Shown in pieces: positions 46,436 through 55,582 of a stretch of DNA of 64,000 bases; the stretch's first letter is position 1, and every line of letters starts with the position of its first letter. The DNA comes from Aquatica leii (taxonomy: Eukaryota > Arthropoda > Insecta > Coleoptera > Lampyridae), in NCBI GenBank assembly GCA_035610365.1, contig CM069433.1, positions 174,236,882 through 174,300,881 of the forward strand. The letters run 5' to 3'. Position numbers and translations under genes: made by a program. The notes beneath the pieces are model-generated. The model did no database searches. It saw only the letters and a list, made by a program, of their open reading frames with translations, and was not told the DNA's origin.

Positions 46436-46752
46436 ACTCCCCCCTACCAAGAGGAAAGCGTAGCGAAACTAAGCAAAAAAAAATGATAGATGAATGATAA
46501 CATGCAAAAAAAAAAAAAAAACCCAGGAAGAGGAAATCCCTACAGCTTAAAGTTATGCAGCACTAACAACCCAAAGGAAACCCATTCCAACCCCTGCCAA
46601 CAATCAACCCAACGAAACAAAAGAAAAAAAAACCAAAAGATAATGTGGGATTCCAGAGAAATAATCTCTTAAGAAGATGCAAGGACTCAGTTCCAAAGAT
46701 GCCATTCTCCAAACCCAACCAACCTCCACCAAAAAAAAAAAAAAAAAATTCT
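46436..46752 (-). other. 3' untranslated region with polypurine tract
   Basis: This lies between the Pol stop and the 3' LTR. On the minus strand the last bases before the LTR read GGTAGGGGGGAGT, a polypurine tract that would prime plus-strand synthesis. The rest is A-rich on the plus strand, with long poly-A runs, and has no frame. Confidence 0.75.
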
Positions 46753-49536
46753 TTAAGATAATGACAAAGACTCAACCTCAATTTCGGGGACACGATAAGC
46801 TTTCAAATCTTTCGAATGCCAAGTACCTGGTAGTAGGTTCTCATCTGGATCTTTAAGTTGATAAATCCACCTTGCCAGTTTCTTGTGGATTTTAAATGGT
46901 CCTATGAATTTTGGCGCAAGTTTTGCAGAAAAATGTTTACTCGCATCGGACAAGACATAGTTCTTCCGTAATACTAACTGACCTATTTCGAACTCATCTG
47001 GCCGTCGACGCAGATCGTAATGCGATTTTGATTTTTCATACGCTTTTGTAAGTCGTTTCTGAACATCTCGGTATAACAATTGATAGGCGTTAGGTCTTTC
47101 ACCTAAGTTGTGTCCTCTATTAAAACGTAATTCAGGATTTTCTTCCGACTCGTTTCCTTCTGTTTTAGGACCTAAAGGTAATACTATCTCTCTTCCGAAA
47201 TTGATGAAATAGGGTGTATGACCGGTAACTTCGTGGACTGACGTACGTATTGCACACGCAACTTTCGCAAGATGTTTATCCCATTCACGGTGGTTATGGG
47301 TTATATAAGCCGATAACATGGTCTTGAGTACGCGGTTAATTCGCTCGGTAGGATTGGCTTGCGGATGGTATAAAGCCGTATACGAAATTGTTGTACCGTA
47401 AGTTTTAGCTAAGTTTCTAAATGTACTGCTTCGGAACTGAACACCGTTATCACAGATGAGTCGTTCGGGTACTCCAAATAACAGGAACAAATGTTCTTCT
47501 ACGCGTTCCGACACAGCTTTTGCGGTAGCAGTTCTTAGTGGGAGTACGATGGGGAATTTACTGAAGCAATCGGCAATTACTAATATATGAACATACCCTT
47601 TAGATGAACGTGGGAGTGGTCCCATCAAATCTACGGACACGACTTGCCAGGGTCTTGAAATGAGTGAGTGTCCTCCCATTAAGCCGGTAGGCTTTCGCTG
47701 TTCAGGTTTAATTGTTTGGCATACGTGACATTGCTTGACATAACGGCTTACGTCGGCAAACATTTTAGGCCAATAGTATTTCTGGGTAATTCTGGCAAGA
47801 GTTTTTGCAGTTCCTTGATGACCACATGTTGGCGGGTCGTGGTGCCTGCGAATGATATCTCTGCGTTCCGAGCGGGGAATCACTTCTTTCCAATAATCAT
47901 TTTCTTCGGCCAGTTCGGAGCGGTAGACTTTAGTATACTTATAGAGTTTGTGGTTCTCAACTCGCCACTGGCTGTAACGGTGAGGGGCATTTATGACGGT
48001 ACGTATCATTTTGTTATACCAGCCATCTTTGGTTACCTGGTTCTTTTCAGTCATAACGTCGATGATAGGGACTGAACGCGATAGGGCATCGGGCACAAGA
48101 TGTTCTTTACCCTTCCTGTGAATGACTTCATAGTCGTATTCTTGAAGTCTTAATGACCATCGAGCTAGCCGACCGGATGGCTGTTTCAAATCGTTGAGCC
48201 ACTTGAGACTATAATGATCGGTTATAACCACGAACTTGCTTCCCTCTATATAGGGGCGGAATTTTTCGACTGCAAATAACACTGCTAGGCACTCCTTCTC
48301 CGTCGTTGAATAATTTCTCTCTGCCTTATTGAGAGATCGACTGATATAGGAAATCACCCTTTCTTGCTCGTCGACTATTTGTGTTAAAACGGCTCCTAAA
48401 CCGTAGCCAGAAGCGTCAGCCTGGATGGTAAATGGTTGGCTGAAATCAGGACACGATAGTATAGGTGCGGAAATTAAGTGTTCTTTGATGGTGACGAAGG
48501 CTTGTTGGCACTCCGGAGACCATAAGAACTTGGAGTTTTTCCTTGTCAATGCAGTTAACGGCGAGATAATGATTGAAAAATTAGGTATGAATCTGCGATA
48601 CCACGAACACATTCCTACTATACGTCGAACCTCGTGTACATTCGACGGGACTGGTATTTTTAGTATAGCTTCGACCTTTTCAGGATCTACCAATAATCCT
48701 CTGGCATTGACTACGTAACCTAAGTAACGAAGCTCTGGTTTACAGAAACAGCACTTTTCTCTGCTAAGGGTAAGTCCGGCATTATATAAACGATCTAAAA
48801 CCTTAGTTAATATATCCAAATGTTGTTCAAAGGTGGACGTGCAGATTACGATATCGTCCAAGTATGCAAAGACGTGAGGTTCCAAATCGACACCAATCAC
48901 TTTATCAATAAACCTTTGCCAAGTTGCCGGGGCATTATGGATCCCAAACGGCATCCTTTTGAATTGATATAGTCCACGATTTGGGACTGTAAATGCGGTG
49001 TACTGTCGTGATGACTCAGCAACCGGTATTTGCCAATAGGCAGATTTTACATCCAAAGTTGTCAGAAAGCGTGCATCTCGAAGTTTATCTATGGTGTGGT
49101 TTATATATGGCAGTGGGTAAGCATCTGGTTTACTTACTTTATTTAATTTACGGAAATCCACACAAAATCGATAGTTTCCATCACGTTTTCGCACCATAAC
49201 CACTGGTGAAGACCAGGCAGATTCAGACGGTTCAATTACTTCGGCCTTCAACATCTTCTCTAGCTCCTCATCAACGAGCTTTTGAATAGCTGGAGAAATA
49301 GGATAATATCGCTGCTTAATTGCTGGTGAATCTGTGGTAATTACATGTTCTACTAACCGAGTACATCCTAAACTATCTCCCATTTTTGTAAAGGTGTCAT
49401 TAATTAAGGTGTCTAATTTTTCTCGCTCAAAGTCGGATAACGAAGATAGAGGCTGAATAGCTTCGATCCGAGGTGACTGATTAACGTTGTTGGCAAATGT
49501 CCATGCACCATGACGAAGGTCTGGTACAATAGCCAT
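46753..49536 (-). CDS. pol: Gypsy Pol: reverse transcriptase, RNase H, integrase
   Basis: This is an uninterrupted 927-residue frame. Reverse transcriptase: VCVDFRKLNK-like motif near 125, LDVKSAYW at about 161, and catalytic YLDD at about 225-228. RNase H: QADASGYGLGAVL from about 373, E near 415, D near 440. The H-RKG-EHL-DALSR linker is at about 473-488. Integrase: a zinc-binding module with paired histidines at about 565-573 and C603/C606 (CHVC), then the DDE core D636 (SVDLMG), D697 (CDNGVQF) and E731 (NPTERINR). A chromo-less C-terminus carries a GPFKI motif. Domain order RT-RH-IN is that of gypsy. It is read in a different frame from the protease, and the break lies at its start. Confidence 0.95.
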   Translation of the reverse strand: MAIVPDLRHGAWTFANNVNQSPRIEAIQPLSSLSDFEREKLDTLINDTFTKMGDSLGCTRLVEHVITTDSPAIKQRYYPISPAIQKLVDEELEKMLKAEVIEPSESAWSSPVVMVRKRDGNYRFCVDFRKLNKVSKPDAYPLPYINHTIDKLRDARFLTTLDVKSAYWQIPVAESSRQYTAFTVPNRGLYQFKRMPFGIHNAPATWQRFIDKVIGVDLEPHVFAYLDDIVICTSTFEQHLDILTKVLDRLYNAGLTLSREKCCFCKPELRYLGYVVNARGLLVDPEKVEAILKIPVPSNVHEVRRIVGMCSWYRRFIPNFSIIISPLTALTRKNSKFLWSPECQQAFVTIKEHLISAPILSCPDFSQPFTIQADASGYGLGAVLTQIVDEQERVISYISRSLNKAERNYSTTEKECLAVLFAVEKFRPYIEGSKFVVITDHYSLKWLNDLKQPSGRLARWSLRLQEYDYEVIHRKGKEHLVPDALSRSVPIIDVMTEKNQVTKDGWYNKMIRTVINAPHRYSQWRVENHKLYKYTKVYRSELAEENDYWKEVIPRSERRDIIRRHHDPPTCGHQGTAKTLARITQKYYWPKMFADVSRYVKQCHVCQTIKPEQRKPTGLMGGHSLISRPWQVVSVDLMGPLPRSSKGYVHILVIADCFSKFPIVLPLRTATAKAVSERVEEHLFLLFGVPERLICDNGVQFRSSTFRNLAKTYGTTISYTALYHPQANPTERINRVLKTMLSAYITHNHREWDKHLAKVACAIRTSVHEVTGHTPYFINFGREIVLPLGPKTEGNESEENPELRFNRGHNLGERPNAYQLLYRDVQKRLTKAYEKSKSHYDLRRRPDEFEIGQLVLRKNYVLSDASKHFSAKLAPKFIGPFKIHKKLARWIYQLKDPDENLLPGTWHSKDLKAYRVPEIEVESLSLS

Positions 49537-50059
49537 TTTCTTCCAAAAAATCTGCTCCTAGAATAAGGCCTTGATGGATGGACGGAATAACCAAGAGATC
49601 GAGGACAATAGTTTTTCCCTGAAGGGTAATTGGAAGTGTGATTGATCCTAACGAGTTACATTCGTTTCCATTGGCTACTATACACTTGACGGCTTCATGT
49701 TTATTAAGGGTCCCAAGATCTTGTAGCAAGGACCAATACGGTTCACCAATAATGGTCCGTGAAGCTCCTGAATCTAAAAGTCCGAGTAATGTTTTACCCA
49801 TGATTTGGATTTTTAAGTAGGGTCGCTCATCGCCTTCTGCTTGATTTAAAATAAAGTCTAAGATCGCTTTGTGTCGCATAGGATTATCGTTGGCCTCTTC
49901 GGTAGAACAGCGTGTCACGAGACCTCTTAACGACGCTGAACCTCGTTTCCCGAACAGGTCGGACACGTGAGCTTCGTGACGTTTGGCTTCCCACATCGAA
50001 AACAGTGCTTTCGGCGTGGACTGGTACAAGCTGATGATCGGTGACCAGGTTTGTCGCAA
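49481..50059 (-). CDS. Gypsy protease frame
   Basis: The frame contains LLGLLDSGASRTIIG, the aspartic protease active-site DSGA, and a downstream hydrophobic ILGADFL-like strand (GLILGADFLEENG). It overlaps the Gag frame by about 130 nt and lies in the -1 frame relative to it, as expected for Gag-Pol made by ribosomal frameshifting. It then ends 56 nt into Pol, which lies one base off. The two open frames cross near 49530-49550 at a run of six T on the coding strand. A one-base length change there is the simplest explanation, and would be the only visible lesion in Pol. Confidence 0.85.
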   Translation of the reverse strand: MRQTWSPIISLYQSTPKALFSMWEAKRHEAHVSDLFGKRGSASLRGLVTRCSTEEANDNPMRHKAILDFILNQAEGDERPYLKIQIMGKTLLGLLDSGASRTIIGEPYWSLLQDLGTLNKHEAVKCIVANGNECNSLGSITLPITLQGKTIVLDLLVIPSIHQGLILGADFLEENGYCTRPSSWCMDICQQR

Positions 50060-51255
50060 TTCCAGCAGGTGACTGCGTTTATTACCGTAGGGGTAAGAGA
50101 GGACTGATCTAATTCTTGAGCTTCCATGCTATACGTTTTAGGATTCCTGGTTTGACGATAGGCAAGATCTGGCTCTAAACAATATTGACTTGCACTTGGT
50201 GGTGGACAAAAACGATTCGCTCGTGTATGAGCATCTTCAATTATCTTGCATTGACTTCTCAGCATCGCCATTGTCGAAAATATATCGGTAGCTATAGCCT
50301 TTTGTAGATAAGGAAGTAAATTTCGTGTGATGTAAGGTATTCTCGCGATTTCGGATGGTACCATAGGAAGACGTCTAAATAAATTTTCCATGACTGCAAT
50401 ATAAATAAGGACTGGTTCGTTAGCACCCTGGGTTCGTTTGCGGATTTCGTCCCAAAGGCTGATTTCGTAGTCGCACGGTTGAAATGTGTCACGTAAGGCT
50501 ATGACTAATTCGTCCCAATTACTAACGGTGTCTTTTATAGCGCGATACCAGACTAGTGCACTCCCCGTAAACAATTCCACGGCAGACATGTATAGCTGTT
50601 CCTTCGGAACTCCCCTGGACAGGCGTAATTCCTCCAGCCGCTCAAGGAAACTGGCCACTCCCCCTTCGCCATTAAAGCTGACGTTCCACTTATTGATCGC
50701 TAAGGTATTAAATGGTCTAGGCGTTTCATTATTGGTTACTCGTGTACTTTCCCATGTCGAAAATCTACGTATTTGCTCCCTCCAGGATGGCATAACTGGT
50801 GCATCTTCCTCATGAGATACTGGTTCAGGTAATAGTACTGGGTCTTCTGATACTACGGCAGGATTTTCTGGAACCGCAATCTGACACTTCTGATCGAGAC
50901 AATCAAGTAGCTGCAAACATTTCTCGACCAAGCTCTCATTATCTGGTTGACTTACGACCTCCAATCGGTTATATACGTGGATAAGTCTGGACTTGATTCG
51001 TTTGTATTCATTTTGAGCCATAGGTTGGCCTGATGAGACAATCTCACCTTCTAGGTCTACCAATTTTGTATTACATATTTGTAGTTGTTCTTGCGTATCT
51101 ATTACTAGCTTCGGGAATGATACATTAACTTCGCGCTCAACACGCATTCTGGCACGTAGCTTAGCGCGTTTATCGTCTACTGTACCTTCGTTAGGGATTC
51201 CACGACGCTTGAGTTCAAAATCTAAATCGTCACTTAACAATCGGTTTACATCCAT
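49927..51255 (-). CDS. gag: Gypsy Gag polyprotein
   Basis: Start chosen at 51255 (MDVNRLLSDDLDFELKRRGI), because the longer open frame up to 51399 enters the leader and LTR. The 442-residue product has an N-terminal SAP-like helix pair, a capsid-like middle (STWESTRVTNNE to LFTGSALVWYRAI to ALRDTFQP), and two C-terminal zinc knuckles: CWNCDKPGHRSSAC and the imperfect CFRCGKPNVTKLTC, where the usual histidine is missing. Gag would assemble the particle and bind RNA. The frame is intact. Confidence 0.9.
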   Translation of the reverse strand: MDVNRLLSDDLDFELKRRGIPNEGTVDDKRAKLRARMRVEREVNVSFPKLVIDTQEQLQICNTKLVDLEGEIVSSGQPMAQNEYKRIKSRLIHVYNRLEVVSQPDNESLVEKCLQLLDCLDQKCQIAVPENPAVVSEDPVLLPEPVSHEEDAPVMPSWREQIRRFSTWESTRVTNNETPRPFNTLAINKWNVSFNGEGGVASFLERLEELRLSRGVPKEQLYMSAVELFTGSALVWYRAIKDTVSNWDELVIALRDTFQPCDYEISLWDEIRKRTQGANEPVLIYIAVMENLFRRLPMVPSEIARIPYITRNLLPYLQKAIATDIFSTMAMLRSQCKIIEDAHTRANRFCPPPSASQYCLEPDLAYRQTRNPKTYSMEAQELDQSSLTPTVINAVTCWNCDKPGHRSSACTSPRRKHCFRCGKPNVTKLTCPTCSGNEVQRR

Positions 51256-51354
51256 TTTTGTACTTGGCACTCTACAGAGAATGTCGCAAAAGAAAAGAAA
51301 ACAAAGAAACACACCGTAATATAGGCACAAAAACAAACAACAAAAAAATAAGGG

Positions 51355-51377
51355 CCTCAAACGTTGGTCGCCATTTT
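51355..51377 (-). promoter_or_regulatory. Primer binding site next to the 5' LTR
   Basis: On the minus strand, directly after the 5' LTR and a few A residues, comes TGGCGACCAACGTTTGAG. The first eight bases complement a tRNA 3' end ...GGTCGCCA, as in insect tRNA-Arg primers used by several gypsy elements. The match beyond eight bases was not checked. Confidence 0.65.
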
Positions 51378-53271
51378 TGTTACATACATATATATACATT
51401 CATACACGCCACTAAACCCGAAGCATAGAATCTCAATAACGTATGTAACTAAATTTGTTGATCCCGGACTAGTTCTGGGTCGTGGGTCAAAGAATCCACA
51501 AACCATACAATGTCGACAAAAGGTGACTATAAGGGCGCCAAGAACGATGATACTGTATAAATATCAACAAATTTAATAGGAGCTATAGTCGCTCTCGCTC
51601 TAAAAGCAACACTAAAGTTGAGAATCGGTACGCTACTGGCTGCAATACAAATATAACAACAAAAAAAAACACAATAATCCCAACAAGTCCGCTTCTATAT
51701 TTATAAACAATAATCAACATGCAAGTAAACAAATAACCGTATATATATGCATAGATAAATATGGGTGGCAAGGGTGATGGTAATGGGGATGATACTTTAC
51801 TTTAATTACACAAAATATAATGATTAAGTCAAGGTGATAATGGTGAGGGTATTTAGACAAATTAATTACACAAGTTATGATGAATAATTGAATTAAATGG
51901 GGTTTGAAACAAGCTACTTTAATAACTGATATATATATATATAAATTGTTACAGATATAAGCCAAAAGGGAACTACTATTGATTCAAGGGCGATGGCTAA
52001 ACGAAACGTTTCTTTTAGGTCTACCCAATGTTTGTTGTATTCTGTATATTAGTCACACAAAAATTAAAGAATAATTTTGGGTAGTTCTTGTTTCTATTCC
52101 CTTACACAGTAGGTATTTTATATAGTAGTTAAAACGTACTATGCCACATGACCTTAATTTTTAATGAATGATAATTACATGTGATTAATGATCGATTGTT
52201 GTCAAATCTATACAAAATCGGATATTAACGTAAGTGAATATATATATATATTTAAATGAATGTACTAAAGTTCACAGTTGAAACGAGATACTACACACAA
52301 TACTTAAAACCTGAAGGGTAAATATTTAATTACAAAGTAAGCTTCTTAATCTCATAACCAACAAATTCAAATCTCCACGATACAATATTATTTTATAGGG
52401 GGCACAATATGATATTAGGGTACACAAAATGTAATTGGACGAGACAACAATGACTTCTGACCTGCTATTCGGTGATAATACCTCTCCGATGATCGAGCGG
52501 TAACGTAAGGTTTCAGCCAAAGTAGGTAGTAACGATAAGGATCGGGTTAATCTTTCACGATGATGCAGATGATAGCGATGGTAACCCACACAAACACCAT
52601 GCAGACGGAGCCCTGAATACAGGAATACAGGAATCTTCCGGAGACGAACACCCAATATACTTTTCTTAGCGGGACTTCAAAAATACGAACAGGTACACGT
52701 AGTAAATAATTGAATAATGCTGAGGCTTCGATAACAATAGTACTCGTAGAATGACGGTACGCTACAATACTGGTGGCCGAAGGTAACACGAAGATCAAAC
52801 GATGGATAAAACCACAAAAAAGAAAAGAAGAGAAGACAATAGAAGCTGAAATAATATTAAGTCTTAGGGACATTATAGGAATATAAGAATGGTACAAACC
52901 TCTACGATCTTGGGCGAGCTACATGTGGTATTAACACTGGTTGATAAATCCGCCGAAGCGATAAAATCTTCACCCAAAACACAAGTTTCCATAAAATGGT
53001 GAGCGATTTTTTATAAACTAATGCACAATTTCATTCAGATTCTTGAAATTTCAAGGGATACAAAATCTACTTTAATGAAATGGCACAACCATGCGTTCAG
53101 CACCAATTTTGATTGTCGAATCCCCAAAATGGCTAACAACAGGAAGAGAAAAACTGGGATTGATAAGAGATAACGGGAAAGTACAATTTTAAAACTCGAA
53201 AATCAACAAGGTCACAAATTTTTCTTAGTAATAGGCAACAAACAATACACAGGAACATTTAAATTGTAACA
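51378..53271 (-). repeat. 5' LTR of the gypsy element
   Basis: This 1,894-bp copy of the LTR lies at the transcriptional start side of the minus-strand element. It is near-identical to 44543-46435. Differences seen are an A/G near 51740, a T/C near 52585, changes near 52552-52556, and several mononucleotide-run length differences. Confidence 0.95.
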
Positions 53272-53638
53272 GTACATAAGAGCAAAGTCGTGTGGTGCAT
53301 GACTGCGCCGAGGCTCAAAACTCAAAAGCAAAAAAAAAGATAAAGCAACAAACAACATTGTCAAAACAAAATTTATAATGAAAAAAATACCAGTAAGGAT
53401 TTGCTAGCTATTACATTGTTTTTAATTTCTTCATTTTTACTCTTTGAGACGAGGGAACCGAATTACTTCTTGAAAATAATATATTTTCCAAATGAGAGTA
53501 CGCAATAATAGCATTTATTCGATCGAATACGTAATAAGTAACATGCTTTTATTCATGTTTGAGCTTGAAATTTGACTTGCAACGAGCCAACAAGCGAACA
53601 AGCGTTTTTTTCCTGTCTGAGCTTGCAATGTACGAAAC

Positions 53639-54121
53639 TTTATATATTTAAGCGCTGCATCGGTCGCGATTTCATTTGTTGCTTGATGCCCGATCGATAA
53701 TTAACTTAGCGAAGTGAAAAGGTGCATGGGGTAAAAGATACGTGCTTTTGAAGCTTTAGTTTTTTGTAGTTTTACTTTTACAGACTTTATAGTGATGTGT
53801 TTTGTGTTGTGAATTAAGGTGAGTTCATCTAAAATTTATTTTTAATTTTAGATTTATTAAAACATTAAAAGCCAAAAACTTGCATCTCAAAAATGCTTTT
53901 ATATTTCATTATATAAACATCAATGTTAATAGAAGTAAATTCAAACAGAATAATTGATAAGCACTAATATTACTATTTATAAAAATTTATAAAGTTTGTA
54001 ATATCGTGAAATAAGTAATGTTGACAAAATACCTTCGAGTTTGAGTTTGAGACGGCAAAACATTTCCATTTTTCACGAATAATTTGTCAATTTGTTTACT
54101 TACGTATTAATTTCTTTACAG
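53639..54121 (+). promoter_or_regulatory. Promoter and 5' UTR intron of a hAT gene
   Basis: A TATA-like TTTATATATTTAAG (about 53639-53652) precedes an untranslated stretch that ends GAATTAAG before GTGAGT at 53819. The matching acceptor TTTCTTTACAG ends at 54121, nine bases before the ATG at 54130. This gives a 303-bp 5' UTR intron just before the transposase start. Confidence 0.5.
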
Positions 54122-54129
54122 TATACAAG

Positions 54130-55582
54130 ATGTCAGAAAAAAGAAGAAATTGTCTGGATACCAAAATTTGCTGAAGAAAAGAAAAATAGAGAAAGAACTG
54201 GAAAACCATGTCAAAATTACGCATTTTTCTTCAAACCCCGAGTCTACTTTGCCAAATATTAGTAACAACAATAATACAGCTGAATCCCAAAATTCTGAAC
54301 CTGTACTTTGAAACAAGTATCAGCAGCAGACTAGAAACTGATCTTCTAGAAAGCAATCAATCAACATCTTTAAGTTCCGCTGATAATGAGAAATCAACAC
54401 CTTCAAAAAGAAATTACGTCCTAATAATACTCAAAAATTAGTAGAACGTGGCCCTGCTCATTATCGAAACAAAAAATATATTCATCCGAGAGATAGTTCG
54501 GAGTCCGGACGTAAGTTTTCCAATATTACTTCTTTAGAATTTTACCGAGCAAAGACAAATTGAGCGTATTTGGTTGCTGTATTCCGAATTTAATGACAGC
54601 CCCCCTAAAATTGTAATCGATATAGATAATATTAATGACTTAATTAAAATTACCTGCGGCTTTTGCAGTAAACTCGATAATTTGGGTCTTAGCTCTATCG
54701 GGGTGTTCAGCGATTCGAAATTTCTTCGTCTTAGTGATGAATCTGATTACAATGACTGGCAGCATTTAAGTAAACATTTAAACATTCATGAAAAGAACAA
54801 GTTACATATCGAAAATGTTCTAAAATTACTAGATCTTTCTAACCGCTTTAATAAAAATAAAATAATTAATTCTAAAATTCAAAATGTAATAAACACAGAA
54901 ATTAAATACTGGCAAGCTGTTATAGAAAGAATTTTTTACGTGATTCAGTTTTTAGGTCAGCAAAATTTAGCTTTTCCTGGAAGTAGTAACAAATTGTTTG
55001 AGAAAAACAATGGTAACTTTTTAAAATGAATAGAAATGATTTCCAAATTCCACCCGGTTATGCCAGAACATACAAAACGCTCTCAAATAAAAGATCACAA
55101 AAACTATCTCGAGGATAAAATACAAAATGAAGTAATCAACTTGATCAGTGAAAATATCAAATCCAAAATTCTAGAACCAACTAAAAAGGCAAAATATTAT
55201 TCCATATTTTTAGACTGCACTCCTGACTCTAGTCACCACAAACAAATTTCAGTTTGTATAAGATTTGTTAATTTAAAGAGCACGGGAATTAGTATAGAAG
55301 AACATTTTTTATTATTTTGTTCTATAGATGATGTGTCGGATGAAGGCTTGACAAAATTTCTTTTGTCGGCGTTAGAAAAAGAAGGCTTATATAGCAACGA
55401 TTTACGGGGTCAGGGTTACGACAATGAGGCAAATATGCGTGGTAGGCATAATGGTCTACAAAAAAAATTGGATTTCAATCCCCGAGCTTATTTTGTTCTT
55501 TGTTGCAATCCAACGCTAAATTGAGTTGTCAATGTTGCTGCAAAATCGAATAGTTTGAGTAATAATTTTTTTTCTTTAGTTA
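54130..55582 (+). pseudogene. ZMYM-type hAT transposase, truncated
   Basis: ATG 54130 starts MSEKRRN. After a one-base shift the KKLSGYQNLLKKRKIEKELE basic motif appears. Later pieces are LVERGPAHYRNKKYIHPRDS (about 54440-54495) and a TTF/zinc-finger-type domain, IWLLYSEFND...CGFCSKL...DYNDWQHLSKHLNIHEK (54566-54800). The DUF4371-like region then includes LLDLSNRFNKNKI and QNLAFPGSSNKLFEKNNGNF, a TGA at 55027-55029, PVMPEHTKRSQI, and KYYSIFLDCTPDSSHHKQIS (a catalytic aspartate region). It ends with LRGQGYDNEANMRGRHNGLQ and LCCNPTLN, where a TGA at 55522-55524 replaces the usual continuation. Homology runs on to about 55582 and then stops at a gypsy LTR fragment, so the C-terminal dimerisation domain is lost. 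Confidence 0.8.

Larger units (their letters stand above)
44543..53271 (-). mobile_element. Ty3/gypsy LTR retrotransposon, young and nearly intact
   Basis: This 8.73-kb element lies on the minus strand, with LTRs 44543-46435 and 51378-53271 and Gag, protease and Pol frames between. The 4-bp target duplication GTAC occurs at 44539-44542 and 53272-53275. LTRs begin TGTTAC and end GTAACA. By eye the two LTRs differ by about four substitutions and a few one- or two-base length changes over 1.89 kb. That makes this the most recent insertion in the window. No envelope frame is present between Pol and the 3' LTR. Confidence 0.95.

Noticed and set aside
47716-48718. Plus-strand open frames within the gypsy Pol region
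   Set aside because: They are antisense to a well-supported Pol frame with full domain order.
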